A program made the translations under genes and the position numbers. Positions 25,549 through 33,130 of a stretch of DNA of 64,000 nucleotides are shown here, in pieces (within the stretch, counting starts at the first letter, position 1; the number at the start of each line of letters is the position of its first letter). Source of the DNA: Ktedonosporobacter rubrisoli (GTDB lineage: Bacteria; Chloroflexota; Ktedonobacteria; Ktedonobacterales; Ktedonobacteraceae); NCBI RefSeq assembly GCF_004208415.1, contig NZ_CP035758.1, forward strand, positions 9,920,001-9,984,000, given 5' to 3'. Under the pieces are notes generated by a model. The model saw only the letters and a list, made by a program, of their open reading frames with translations, was not told where the DNA came from and made no database searches.

Positions 25549-26337
25549 ATGAGTACGAATCAGGCAGAGGCGCGCGGGTTAGAAATGGTACGCGCTGAGA
25601 AGGTGGTCAAGCGTTTTGGGCATCTTCTCGTCTTGAACGAGGTAGATCTCTCAGTCAAACGTGGTCAGGTGGTGGTGATTATCGGCCCCAGCGGCTCCGG
25701 CAAGACGACCATGCTGCGTTGTCTGAATCACCTGGAAAAAATCGATTCGGGGCGTATCTTTATCGATGGCGAGCTGATGGGATACCGGGAGGTGGATGGA
25801 CGGGTGGTAGAAGATAGCGAGGCGAATATCGCGCGCATCCGTTCGCAGGTGGGCTTTGTGTTTCAGCGCTTTAATCTGTTTGCCCACATGACGGCCTTGC
25901 AGAATGTGATAGAGGCACCTGTGCATGTTCTCCGTCAGCCTGTGGGAGAAGTGACGGAGCGAGCTATGGCTTTGCTGGCCAAGGTAGGTCTTGCCGATAA
26001 GGCATCTGCGTTTCCTCATAAGCTTTCGGGTGGCCAGCAACAGCGCGTCGCCATTGCGCGTGCTCTAGCTATGAATCCTAAGCTCATGCTCTTTGACGAA
26101 GCAACCTCTGCCCTTGACCCTGAACTGGTGGGAGAAGTGCTGAAAGTTATGCGCCAGCTTGCCGAGGAGGGTATGACGATGGTCGTGGTGACCCATGAGA
26201 TGGGCTTTGCGCGCGAAGTTGCTGATCACGTGATTTTTATGGATAAAGCAGTTATCGTGGAGCAGGGACCGCCTGAACAGATCTTTGAGTATGCGGAAAA
26301 TGAGCGTACGCGTAACTTCCTGGGGCGCATTCGCTAA
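25549..26337 (+). CDS. Polar amino-acid ABC transporter ATPase
   Basis: This 262-residue ATPase of the GlnQ/HisP family drives the transporter from the cytoplasmic side. It shows Walker A GPSGSGKTT, the Q-loop in VGFVFQRFNLF, the signature LSGGQQQRVAIARAL, Walker B LMLFDEATSALDPE and the switch His in VVTHEMGFA. A 10-residue insertion between the A-loop region and Q-loop (GYREVDGRVVEDSEAN) matches the usual HisP layout. AGGAGG precedes the ATG. A bidirectional terminator lies about 175 bases downstream. Confidence 0.95.
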   Translation: MSTNQAEARGLEMVRAEKVVKRFGHLLVLNEVDLSVKRGQVVVIIGPSGSGKTTMLRCLNHLEKIDSGRIFIDGELMGYREVDGRVVEDSEANIARIRSQVGFVFQRFNLFAHMTALQNVIEAPVHVLRQPVGEVTERAMALLAKVGLADKASAFPHKLSGGQQQRVAIARALAMNPKLMLFDEATSALDPELVGEVLKVMRQLAEEGMTMVVVTHEMGFAREVADHVIFMDKAVIVEQGPPEQIFEYAENERTRNFLGRIR

Positions 26338-26511
26338 TATATGGCGCACCTTGCTCTGGCTACACCTTTGGTTGCCAGAATAGGCCCGCCATTTTCGCTG
26401 CACATTTGCCTGTGCTGTTCTAAAGAATTGTTACAGTCGATCAGCGCGGAGCTTTGTAGGCGGGTGGTTTGCGCTTTATGGTGGAGCTTAAGCAATGTAA
26501 TATGCAACAAA

Positions 26512-26540
26512 AGGGGATGACGTTGTTCATCCCTATTTTT
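26512..26540. terminator. Bidirectional terminator between the ABC transporter and pyk
   Basis: AGGGGATGA (26512-26520) and TCATCCCT (26527-26534) form a stem with a 6-base loop. TTTTT follows on the plus strand and TTTTGTTG on the minus strand, so it can serve both converging units. The rest of the gap 26338-26642 holds no gene. Confidence 0.75.
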
Positions 26541-26642
26541 GTTGGCCTGGCAAGCCCGGGCCGCCTGAGAGCGCTGCGAAACGTTCTTTACGCATCATCT
26601 CTCCTGGAAGTCTGATCCGGGCTTGCGCCGTTTGCGCGCCAC

Positions 26643-28091
26643 TCATTTTTCGCTATCGACGCGATGGAGCTTGACAAAGTTAGTGCGAGCCCAACTTGCA
26701 ACTGGTAGCCCACCCATAATGACCACATATTCGCCTTTCTGGATGAGCTTATCTTCCTGCAGGCGCCTTTCAACCTCTTCTATGAGCTCCTCAGTGCTTC
26801 CACGCATCTCAGTACAATGCGGCCAGACTCCCCACCAGAGCGCAAGCTGACGGCGTACTTTCTCGGAAGGCGTATAGGCCAGAATGGGCGTGCGCGGGCG
26901 ATCTTTTGAGATTAGATGTGCTGAGTTGCCTGTGCGGGTAAAGACTACAATAGCCTTGACGCTGGCCTCTTCTGCCAGGGCGCGAGCGGCATGGCTTACG
27001 GCCCGCGCCTGCGTGAGCTTCTGGTGTTCAGGAGGTCGCGCTGTGCTATCTCCCGCCTCGGTTTCCAGAGCGATGCGTACCATCATCTCGACAGCTTCGA
27101 TGGGGTAAGTGCCGGTGGCAGTTTCGGCGCTCAGCATGACAGAATCGGTGCCGTCGAGGACGGCGTTAGAGACATCGTTGACTTCGGCGCGGGTTGGGCG
27201 CGGGTTGTTAACCATCGATTCTAGCATCTGGGTCGCAGTAATCACCGGCAATCCTAGCTCGTTGCACCTGGCTATGATGCGCTTCTGAATGAGCGGAACT
27301 TTTTCCGCAGGCATTTCAACGCCTAAGTCCCCGCGTGCTACCATTACTCCATCTGTAACTTCAAGAATATCGTCGAGGTGTTCTACCGCCTCTGGCTTCT
27401 CTAGCTTGGTAATCAGAGGAATTGGCGTGGGCTTCTGCTTGTTGCCGTTGCTGTGCTCTAGCTGAAGCTCGTGGATATAGTGCTGGGCCTGTAAAACGTC
27501 TTCTGGCTTACGCACAAAGCTCAGGGCTACATAGTCGACATCGTGCATAATACCAAAGCGTAAATCATCGCGATCCTTCTCGGTGAGCGCGGGTGCGCTG
27601 ACGCTAACTCCCGGGAGATTGATGCCCTTGTGCTCTCCAAGCAAGCCGCCGTGGATGACAAGGCAGCGAATGTCTGTAGCATCGCTTTCTAGGACGCGCA
27701 GCTCAAGCAAGCCATCGTTAAGCAGGACGCGATCGCCTGGTTTGACATCCTGTGCAAGCTCTTTATAGGTTGTGGAAAGTATTTGTGCATTTCCTATAAT
27801 ATCGCGTGTAGTAATAATTATCTGCGTCCCATCTACTAGCTTGACCGGTTTCCCATCCTGTAGCAGGCCGGTGCGAATCTTGGGTCCCTGTAGATCTTGT
27901 AGAATAGCAACTGCGCTTCCCAGGCGTGCGCAAATGCGGCGAATGCGCTCGATGACAACTGCATGTTCTTGCTGGGTGCCATGCGAAAAGTTTAGGCGGG
28001 CAACATTCATTCCGGCCCTTATTAATTGTTCGAGTCGTTCCTCGCTGTTTGTCGCAGGCCCTATAGTGCAGACGATTTTAGTGCGGCGCAT
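26643..28091 (-). CDS. pyk: Pyruvate kinase
   Basis: This 482-residue enzyme transfers phosphate from phosphoenolpyruvate to ADP, the last step of glycolysis. The N-terminus MRRTKIVCTIGPATNS and NVARLNFSHG are typical, with the substrate Arg. Later motifs are the potassium/phosphate site, VARGDLGVEMPAEKVPLIQK (metal-binding Glu and Asp) and ITATQMLESM, then the effector domain at the C-terminus. All conserved catalytic blocks are present. It ends with a charged tail of about 10 residues. Transcribed alone, with a terminator downstream. Confidence 0.96.
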   Translation of the reverse strand: MRRTKIVCTIGPATNSEERLEQLIRAGMNVARLNFSHGTQQEHAVVIERIRRICARLGSAVAILQDLQGPKIRTGLLQDGKPVKLVDGTQIIITTRDIIGNAQILSTTYKELAQDVKPGDRVLLNDGLLELRVLESDATDIRCLVIHGGLLGEHKGINLPGVSVSAPALTEKDRDDLRFGIMHDVDYVALSFVRKPEDVLQAQHYIHELQLEHSNGNKQKPTPIPLITKLEKPEAVEHLDDILEVTDGVMVARGDLGVEMPAEKVPLIQKRIIARCNELGLPVITATQMLESMVNNPRPTRAEVNDVSNAVLDGTDSVMLSAETATGTYPIEAVEMMVRIALETEAGDSTARPPEHQKLTQARAVSHAARALAEEASVKAIVVFTRTGNSAHLISKDRPRTPILAYTPSEKVRRQLALWWGVWPHCTEMRGSTEELIEEVERRLQEDKLIQKGEYVVIMGGLPVASWARTNFVKLHRVDSEK

Positions 28092-28288
28092 ATGTTACTC
28101 CTGTCTGAAGAGATCTCTTTTTTAGCTTTCCTTTCCTTAATTGTAAGGGGAGTGTCTACACCGCAGACGAGCCGATGGCAAGTTAAGGCATAGGGAAAGA
28201 CGTATCTGCAGGCTGAAATATGCTATAGCTCCTTCGTGGCCTGAAGTCGTTTCGCAATTTGGGTAATGCTGAGCTTATGAGCCTGACA

Positions 28289-28317
28289 TTGACAATTTTT
28301 GCACTCCATGCTATGCT
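28289..28317 (+). promoter_or_regulatory. Promoter of the rpsP-khpA-rimM operon
   Basis: TTGACA (28289-28294) and TATGCT (28312-28317) have a 17-base spacer, about 120 bases before rpsP. Confidence 0.75.
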
Positions 28318-28365
28318 TGTCTGGCTGAAGTGCAGGGGCGCTGTAAGGTGCCGTGGGTGTTAAGT

Positions 28366-28387
28366 ACGCCACATATGAGGGTGGCGT
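28366..28387 (+). promoter_or_regulatory. Hairpin in the rpsP mRNA leader
   Basis: ACGCCAC (28366-28372) pairs with GTGGCGT (28381-28387) across an 8-base loop, with no T-run. It might take part in autogenous control by the ribosomal protein, which is untested. The remaining gap 28092-28288 shows nothing. Confidence 0.35.
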
Positions 28388-28438
28388 TGCCGAAAATACA
28401 GATCCCCAGTAGTGGGGAAGAGGTGAGAGTTAGAAAGC

Positions 28439-28735
28439 ATGACTGTCAAGATTCGTTTAAAGCGTACAGGGATGAAGAAGGCCCCTAGCTACCGTGTTGT
28501 AGTTGCTGACTCGCGCTCTCCGCGCGATGGTCGCATTATTGAGAATATCGGATGGTACAATCCGCGTGTCGAGCCTTCCGCGATCAATATTAATGAGGAG
28601 AAGGCTTTGAGCTGGCTGAAGAATGGCGCCCAGCCTACAGAATCCGTAGCCAGTTTGCTCAAGAGGGTAGGTGTGATGGACCGTTTCTCGCAGGAGAAGG
28701 CGGCTTCCTCTGCTCAGAATCCTACACAGGCTTAG
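28439..28735 (+). CDS. rpsP: 30S ribosomal protein S16
   Basis: This 98-residue protein has the S16 signature from its first residues (VKIRLKRTGMKKAPSYRVVV, then ADSRSPRDGR and IENIGWYNP). It binds 16S rRNA early in 30S assembly. The C-terminal 15 residues are a Ser/Ala/Gln-rich tail. It is the first gene of an operon with khpA (27 bases downstream) and rimM, the usual order in many bacteria. A consensus-like promoter and a leader hairpin lie upstream. Confidence 0.97.
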   Translation: MTVKIRLKRTGMKKAPSYRVVVADSRSPRDGRIIENIGWYNPRVEPSAININEEKALSWLKNGAQPTESVASLLKRVGVMDRFSQEKAASSAQNPTQA

Positions 28736-28762
28736 TGGGACTATCTGAAGTAAGGTTAAAAT

Positions 28763-28993
28763 ATGCGTAAACTGGTTGAGTATATTGCTCAGTCACTTGT
28801 AGATGATCCTGCCGGTGTGCAGGTGCGCGAAGTTCGTAATGATCGAAACGCGCTGGTATTAGAATTGCATGTTGCACCTGATGACTTTGGTAAAGTGATT
28901 GGTCGCCAGGGGCGCGTTGCTAAGGCTATGCGGACTCTTATGCGGGCAGTTGGTACGCGCGAAGGGCGCCATACATCGCTGGAGATTTTGTAG
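28763..28993 (+). CDS. khpA: KH-domain RNA-binding protein KhpA
   Basis: A 76-residue single type II KH domain. It shows the GxxG loop in VIGRQGRVAKAMRTLMRA and the typical N-terminus KLVEYIAQSLVDDP. In Gram-positive relatives KhpA pairs with KhpB and binds RNA, affecting cell elongation and division. Its place between rpsP and rimM is the common genomic context. Confidence 0.95.
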   Translation: MRKLVEYIAQSLVDDPAGVQVREVRNDRNALVLELHVAPDDFGKVIGRQGRVAKAMRTLMRAVGTREGRHTSLEIL

Positions 28994-29130
28994 GCCGTTG
29001 GACCAGTGGAAATGATCATGTTGTCTGGTGTAGAGTGTCCCGGGGGTAGACGCCGATCCATTCGCACTCTTATTTGCCCAGAATCTGGTCAGGTGCGAGT
29101 GAGAGTAGAAAGCAGGCTATAGAGGACATC

Positions 29131-29700
29131 ATGCCGAGGGAAGAAAAAACAGAATGGGCCACTATCGGAAAAGTAGTGGCCTTTTTTGGTATTCGGGGCG
29201 AGCTCAAGGTATTCTCGTTAAGCGATATCCCTGATCGTTTTGCTCGGCTTGAGAAGATCTATGTCGGCCCTGACCATAAGCCTTATACCATCGAGAAGGT
29301 CCGCCCGTATAAAGGGGATATGATCGTCTTAAAGCTTAGCGGTATTGAGGATGCTAATGCCGCAGAGACCCTGCGCAATCACGATTTATGTATTCCACTG
29401 GATGAGTTGGCACAATTGCCGCCAGACTCTTATTATCAGCACGATATTCTTGGCCTGCACGTGGCTCTGCTCGATGGGCGCGAGCTGGGCACGATTAGCG
29501 AGATTATGCCTACTGGTGGCAATGATGTGTATGTGGTCAAATCGGAACAGGGGCAGCAGTTTCTCATTCCTGCTATTAAAGAAGTTATCAAGCAGATTGA
29601 TCTCATCCGCCATATGATGTATATTGATCCTATGAGGGGATTGCTTGATGATGATGCTGTGCTTGATAGCCAGGATGGTCAGTCTAAAGAGGAGGTATAA
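29131..29700 (+). CDS. rimM: Ribosome maturation factor RimM
   Basis: This 189-residue protein helps 16S rRNA 3'-domain folding by binding S19. The N-terminal RimM domain opens with WATIGKVVAFFGIRGELKVF. The C-terminal PRC-barrel contains YYQHDILGLHV, TGGNDVYVV and the RimM-typical FLIPAIKEVI. ATG 29131 follows AGAGGA; an earlier TTG frame opening at 29074 lacks such a site. The usual trmD and rplS genes do not follow, so the operon is shorter than normal or rearranged here. Confidence 0.95.
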   Translation: MPREEKTEWATIGKVVAFFGIRGELKVFSLSDIPDRFARLEKIYVGPDHKPYTIEKVRPYKGDMIVLKLSGIEDANAAETLRNHDLCIPLDELAQLPPDSYYQHDILGLHVALLDGRELGTISEIMPTGGNDVYVVKSEQGQQFLIPAIKEVIKQIDLIRHMMYIDPMRGLLDDDAVLDSQDGQSKEEV

Positions 29701-29880
29701 AGGCATCAGTGACTTGTGCCGAGGAAAGAGAGTAATGATAACTCTGGCTGTGCTCTCTTCGCTAGAACTTGTGAAACTAGCTTGCTCTCAGGCTCGTGTT
29801 GTCGATGTAGGTTGTTTTGTTTACAGCCTTAGTCGCGTCGGTACATTAGCGTATCGCAGTATTTCGTAGGGAGGTGTCTT

Positions 29881-30102
29881 GTGTCTGACCGTATCCCGAC
29901 TGTTGCTGATCTTTGTAAGGCGATTGCTGAAGGGCATATTGCAGCTACCCTGGATGGTCGCGTGTACCATGTAAATGCGCTCGAATTACGTCGTTACCTC
30001 GATAGGTTCCGTTCTTTTCCTACTATTTCCACTTTTGTGCAGCGGAGCTCTTTAGCCGGTTATGAGTACCTCCAACCAAACTTATGCAGATCTGGCCGTT
30101 AA
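29881..30102 (+). CDS. Small excisionase-like DNA-binding protein (tentative)
   Basis: A 73-residue protein starting at GTG 29881, preceded by AGGGAGG at 7 bases, so translation is likely. The first 40 residues (PTVADLCKAIAEGHIAATLD then GRVYHVNALELRRYLDRF) follow the general shape of excisionase-type winged helix-turn-helix modules ('...eGrIpa...GrvyrV...eLrrYl'). The match is only suggestive. The second half has no recognisable pattern. The gene ends in a terminator whose loop contains its stop codon, so it may be the last gene of the rpsP transcript. Confidence 0.55.
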   Translation: MSDRIPTVADLCKAIAEGHIAATLDGRVYHVNALELRRYLDRFRSFPTISTFVQRSSLAGYEYLQPNLCRSGR

Positions 30103-30113
30103 GGCCATTTTTT
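30093..30113 (+). terminator. Terminator overlapping a stop codon
   Basis: TGGCC (30093-30097) pairs with GGCCA (30103-30107), with a GTTAA loop containing the stop TAA (30100-30102), followed by T6. Confidence 0.7.
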
Positions 30114-30200
30114 GTTTCTCTGACTGGTCTAAGCGTTCTTAAGGTGAGCACGGAGGGAGGCAGTAAACCTGGCACTATCTTGAAAGGTTGAAGTTATTGC

Positions 30201-31001
30201 TTGAACATTGCGAATAACTCCTTAGAATGGCATTCAGTATTGGATGTTGTTGTAGATCGTGATCTATATGCGATTTTGCCAGCATTGGATCAGCGAGGCG
30301 TGGTTGCCTATACCGATGGTGCTTGCATTAAGAATCCTGGCGGGCCTGCAGGATGGTGCGCGCTCCTGTGGGCGGCGGCAGATAGCGAGAATGGGCAGAT
30401 GCGCAAGGGGGCTGCTCGTTTTGAAGGATATGGACATATCCCGAAAGCGCCTGCTACTACCAATAATCGAGCCGAGCTGGCTGCGGTACTGGCTGTGCTA
30501 TCGCTTGCTCCTCCTGGTCTGCCTCTGACTATCTTTAGCGATAGCGAGTATACCATTAAGGTAGCTCAGGGAACCTACCGGATGAAGGCAAATACGGACC
30601 TCTGGGAGATATATCGTAAACTCCTCTCCTTTCGCGCAAGCCCACCCATATTTGAATGGGTTCGTGGGCATGCCGGACACGTTCACAATGAACTTGCCGA
30701 TGAGCTAGCAGGCCTGGGTGCCTGGAATGGTGATTACGCGGCTTACGAAAAATGGAGAGAAGCGCAAACTCCGGAGGCGCGTGGGGGCTTGCCTGGTGCT
30801 GAGCTTGCCAATCTGCGCCACCAGGTAGAGTTGCTTGAAGCTTGCTTCGCTACTCTTGCTGTGGATAATTCGCGCGTGAGCGAGCCGGAGCGCAAATTCG
30901 TCAAGGATATGGCGAAGCGTTTGCGTAAGAATAATTTTGTGCCTACGGAGAAGCAACGCGGCTGGGTCAAAGGCTTAGTTGTGAAATACAACGTACGCTA
31001 A
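30201..31001 (+). CDS. Ribonuclease HI with C-terminal extension
   Basis: This 266-residue protein cuts the RNA strand of RNA-DNA hybrids. All four acidic catalytic residues are seen: YTDGAC, NNRAEL, SDSEYT and ELADELA, with the substrate loop VRGHAGHVHNE. The RNase H domain covers about residues 35-175 and is preceded by about 30 unrelated residues. A C-terminal segment of about 60 residues (SEPERKFVKDMAKRLRKNNF then VPTEKQRGWVKGL) is not part of RNase HI. It resembles the short 'lt.kQ..WL..l' helical modules seen in phage and replication proteins. The start is uncertain: TTG 30201 has AAAGG 13 bases upstream. Confidence 0.88.
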   Translation: MNIANNSLEWHSVLDVVVDRDLYAILPALDQRGVVAYTDGACIKNPGGPAGWCALLWAAADSENGQMRKGAARFEGYGHIPKAPATTNNRAELAAVLAVLSLAPPGLPLTIFSDSEYTIKVAQGTYRMKANTDLWEIYRKLLSFRASPPIFEWVRGHAGHVHNELADELAGLGAWNGDYAAYEKWREAQTPEARGGLPGAELANLRHQVELLEACFATLAVDNSRVSEPERKFVKDMAKRLRKNNFVPTEKQRGWVKGLVVKYNVR

Positions 31002-31106
31002 AATCCCTACTCTGCTTCTGGAACGAGGTAGTGTGCTAAAATCGGTGTGGAATGAGTTTTGTTCCGACCTTGAATGGTCTGAAAATAAGCGGGAAGGAAG
31101 ATTATC

Positions 31107-31811
31107 TTGTACCAGGAATTGGCCAAAGAATTTACCCATCTCTTGCAATCTCAGCATGTGCCCGTAGCCCTGGCCTTTGTCGAAAGCGCCCCTGAAGGCG
31201 TAAAGCATTCTACGACGGGCGTACCTTCTGCGTGCACGTTCTGGCGCCTGGCGGAGAACGGTGTTTTCTATGCGACGGCCGATGATCACCAGGAGTGCCC
31301 GATTGGCATGATGACTATGGGCTTTACGATGCCGGCCTCAGCGCAACAGAGGGCACAGACGCTGGTTGAGACGATGGCGAATGTTCAGTATTTCTCCCCA
31401 TCTGAGGTTGCAGCTTTACCAGTCGTGAAGAAGCCGCACGAGAGTATTGTCTATGGGCGCCTGGATCAGATGCCTATTGAGCCTGACGTTGTGCTCAATA
31501 TCCTCAATACGGAGCAGGCTATGCTGATTGCTGAAGCTCTTGGTCGGGTAAACTGGTTGGAGGGCGGGCAAAGCGCCTTCGGACGACCAACTTGTGGCGT
31601 AATCCCGCGCACTTTACAGACTGACGAGACTTCTATGAGCTTTGGCTGTGTAGGAGCGCGTACCTACGTTGGCTTGACTCCTGGCGAGGTTGTTTTGACC
31701 ATCCCTGGCCACAGATTCGCTGAGCTGGTTGAGAAATTGCGCACTATTGTGGCAGCAAATGAGGCACTTGCACCTTTCCATCAGCAACAAAAGGCACGTT
31801 TCACTGCATAA
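31107..31811 (+). CDS. DUF169 family protein
   Basis: This 234-residue protein matches DUF169 as I know it. It has an N-terminal VPVALAFVESAPEGV, the cysteine-containing core SACTFWRLAENGVFYAT and ECPIG. Then come AALPVVKKPHESIVYGRL and the C-terminal GRPTCGVIPRTL and GCVGARTY. The three regularly placed cysteines suggest metal or cofactor binding, but no activity is established for the family. TTG 31107 is preceded by GGGAAGGAAG, so the start is reasonable. It is monocistronic, with its own terminator. Confidence 0.85.
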   Translation: MYQELAKEFTHLLQSQHVPVALAFVESAPEGVKHSTTGVPSACTFWRLAENGVFYATADDHQECPIGMMTMGFTMPASAQQRAQTLVETMANVQYFSPSEVAALPVVKKPHESIVYGRLDQMPIEPDVVLNILNTEQAMLIAEALGRVNWLEGGQSAFGRPTCGVIPRTLQTDETSMSFGCVGARTYVGLTPGEVVLTIPGHRFAELVEKLRTIVAANEALAPFHQQQKARFTA

Positions 31812-31855
31812 TTAATGAGATGTGCCGATTATAAATAATCAGGGAAGGTAAATCG

Positions 31856-31912
31856 AGAGCCGAGCACTATCTGTTGACTTATAGCGGGTCGCGGGTGGTG
31901 CCCGGCTCTTTT
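31856..31912 (+). terminator. Terminator after the DUF169 gene
   Basis: AGAGCCG (31856-31862) pairs with CGGCTCT (31903-31909). An inner GCAC/GTGC pairing extends the stem, and TTTTGCTT follows. The rest of the gap to deoC holds no gene. A perfect TTGACA at 32040-32045 may be the -35 box of deoC, but its -10 is poor. Confidence 0.7.
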
Positions 31913-32114
31913 GCTTAATTGCAGCGCTCAATCTGCCTGCGCGCTTCCCGCTTCAGGTGCGCTCCTTGCCTTGACGCGTTCAAATGGACGTGTGCCTGGT
32001 AGCAAGCCCTCAGAGACCTGCTTGAGCAGAAAGCTTCGCTTGACAAGGCTTGCGGTTATGCATCAAGATATCTTTGAAAGTTTGCAATTCTTCGCTTAGC
32101 AAAGGAAATGCGTA

Positions 32115-33119
32115 ATGACCACCACGAAACGTCGAACTGAGCCTGAGGCTAGCCAGGAGCCGACTTCACTGGCTTTACCAGCACGCAACGATGGTATACC
32201 GCTGGATCTCGATTGGGTGCGCCAGGTGCGTGTCAATCGTAGTGCGGTTGAGCGGCGAGCAGCAACTCTACCAACCAGGCGGACCGTCAAGAAAGAGTGG
32301 CAGGCAGCCTGGCTGCTGCGCGCGATTACCTGTATCGACTTAACGACGCTGGCGGGAGATGATACTCCTGGGAATGTATTGCGCCTCTGTATGAAGGCTC
32401 GTCAGCCTGTACGATCTGATATACTTACGGCTCTCGGCGCGGATGAACTGCAGGTAGGCGCCGTTTGTGTCTATCATAATCTTGTCTCGGTTGCCGTAGA
32501 AGCCTTGCAAGGTACGACGATTCCTGTGGCTGCTGTCTCAACTGGCTTTCCTGCCGGGCAAAATCCTTTTGCGCAAAAGCTGCAGGAGATAGAGGCCTCG
32601 GTGCAGGCGGGAGCGCGTGAGATCGATATTGTTATCTCGCGTGCGCATGTACTGACCGGCAATTGGCAGGCGCTCTATGATGAGGTCAGAGCGTTTCGGG
32701 CTGCCTGCGGCGATGCACACATGAAGACTATTCTCGCCACGCATGAGCTGGCTACCCTACGCCATGTTGGTATGGCCAGCCTGGTATGTATGATGGCAGG
32801 AGCCGATTTTATCAAAACCTCTACGGGCAAGGAAGCTGTGAATGCTACTCTGCCGGTTGGCCTGGTCATGACGCGCGCCATTCGCGATTATTATGAGCTG
32901 ACTGGTTATAAAGTAGGCTTTAAGCCGGCGGGCGGTATTCGTACAGCCAAATCGGCTTTAGATTGGCTGATCCTAATGAAGGAAGAACTGGGGAACGCAT
33001 GGCTTAACAATACGCTCTTCCGCATAGGTGCGAGCGGCCTACTCTCGGATATTGAACGACAACTTGCCTACTTTGTGAACGGGCGTTATGCGGCAGCTCA
33101 TCACAATCCAATGGTATAA
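32115..33119 (+). CDS. deoC: Deoxyribose-phosphate aldolase
   Basis: DeoC splits 2-deoxyribose-5-phosphate into glyceraldehyde-3-phosphate and acetaldehyde. At 334 residues it is the long form, like the animal enzyme. The Schiff-base lysine lies in GADFIKTSTGKE and the second active-site lysine in VGFKPAGGIRT. VSTGFPAGQNP and the early CIDLTTLAGDDT complete the pattern. About 70 N-terminal residues precede the barrel. The aldehyde dehydrogenase gene follows after 11 bases, so acetaldehyde produced here could be oxidised at once by its operon partner. Confidence 0.95.
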   Translation: MTTTKRRTEPEASQEPTSLALPARNDGIPLDLDWVRQVRVNRSAVERRAATLPTRRTVKKEWQAAWLLRAITCIDLTTLAGDDTPGNVLRLCMKARQPVRSDILTALGADELQVGAVCVYHNLVSVAVEALQGTTIPVAAVSTGFPAGQNPFAQKLQEIEASVQAGAREIDIVISRAHVLTGNWQALYDEVRAFRAACGDAHMKTILATHELATLRHVGMASLVCMMAGADFIKTSTGKEAVNATLPVGLVMTRAIRDYYELTGYKVGFKPAGGIRTAKSALDWLILMKEELGNAWLNNTLFRIGASGLLSDIERQLAYFVNGRYAAAHHNPMV

Positions 33120-33130
33120 GGGGGAATGCG

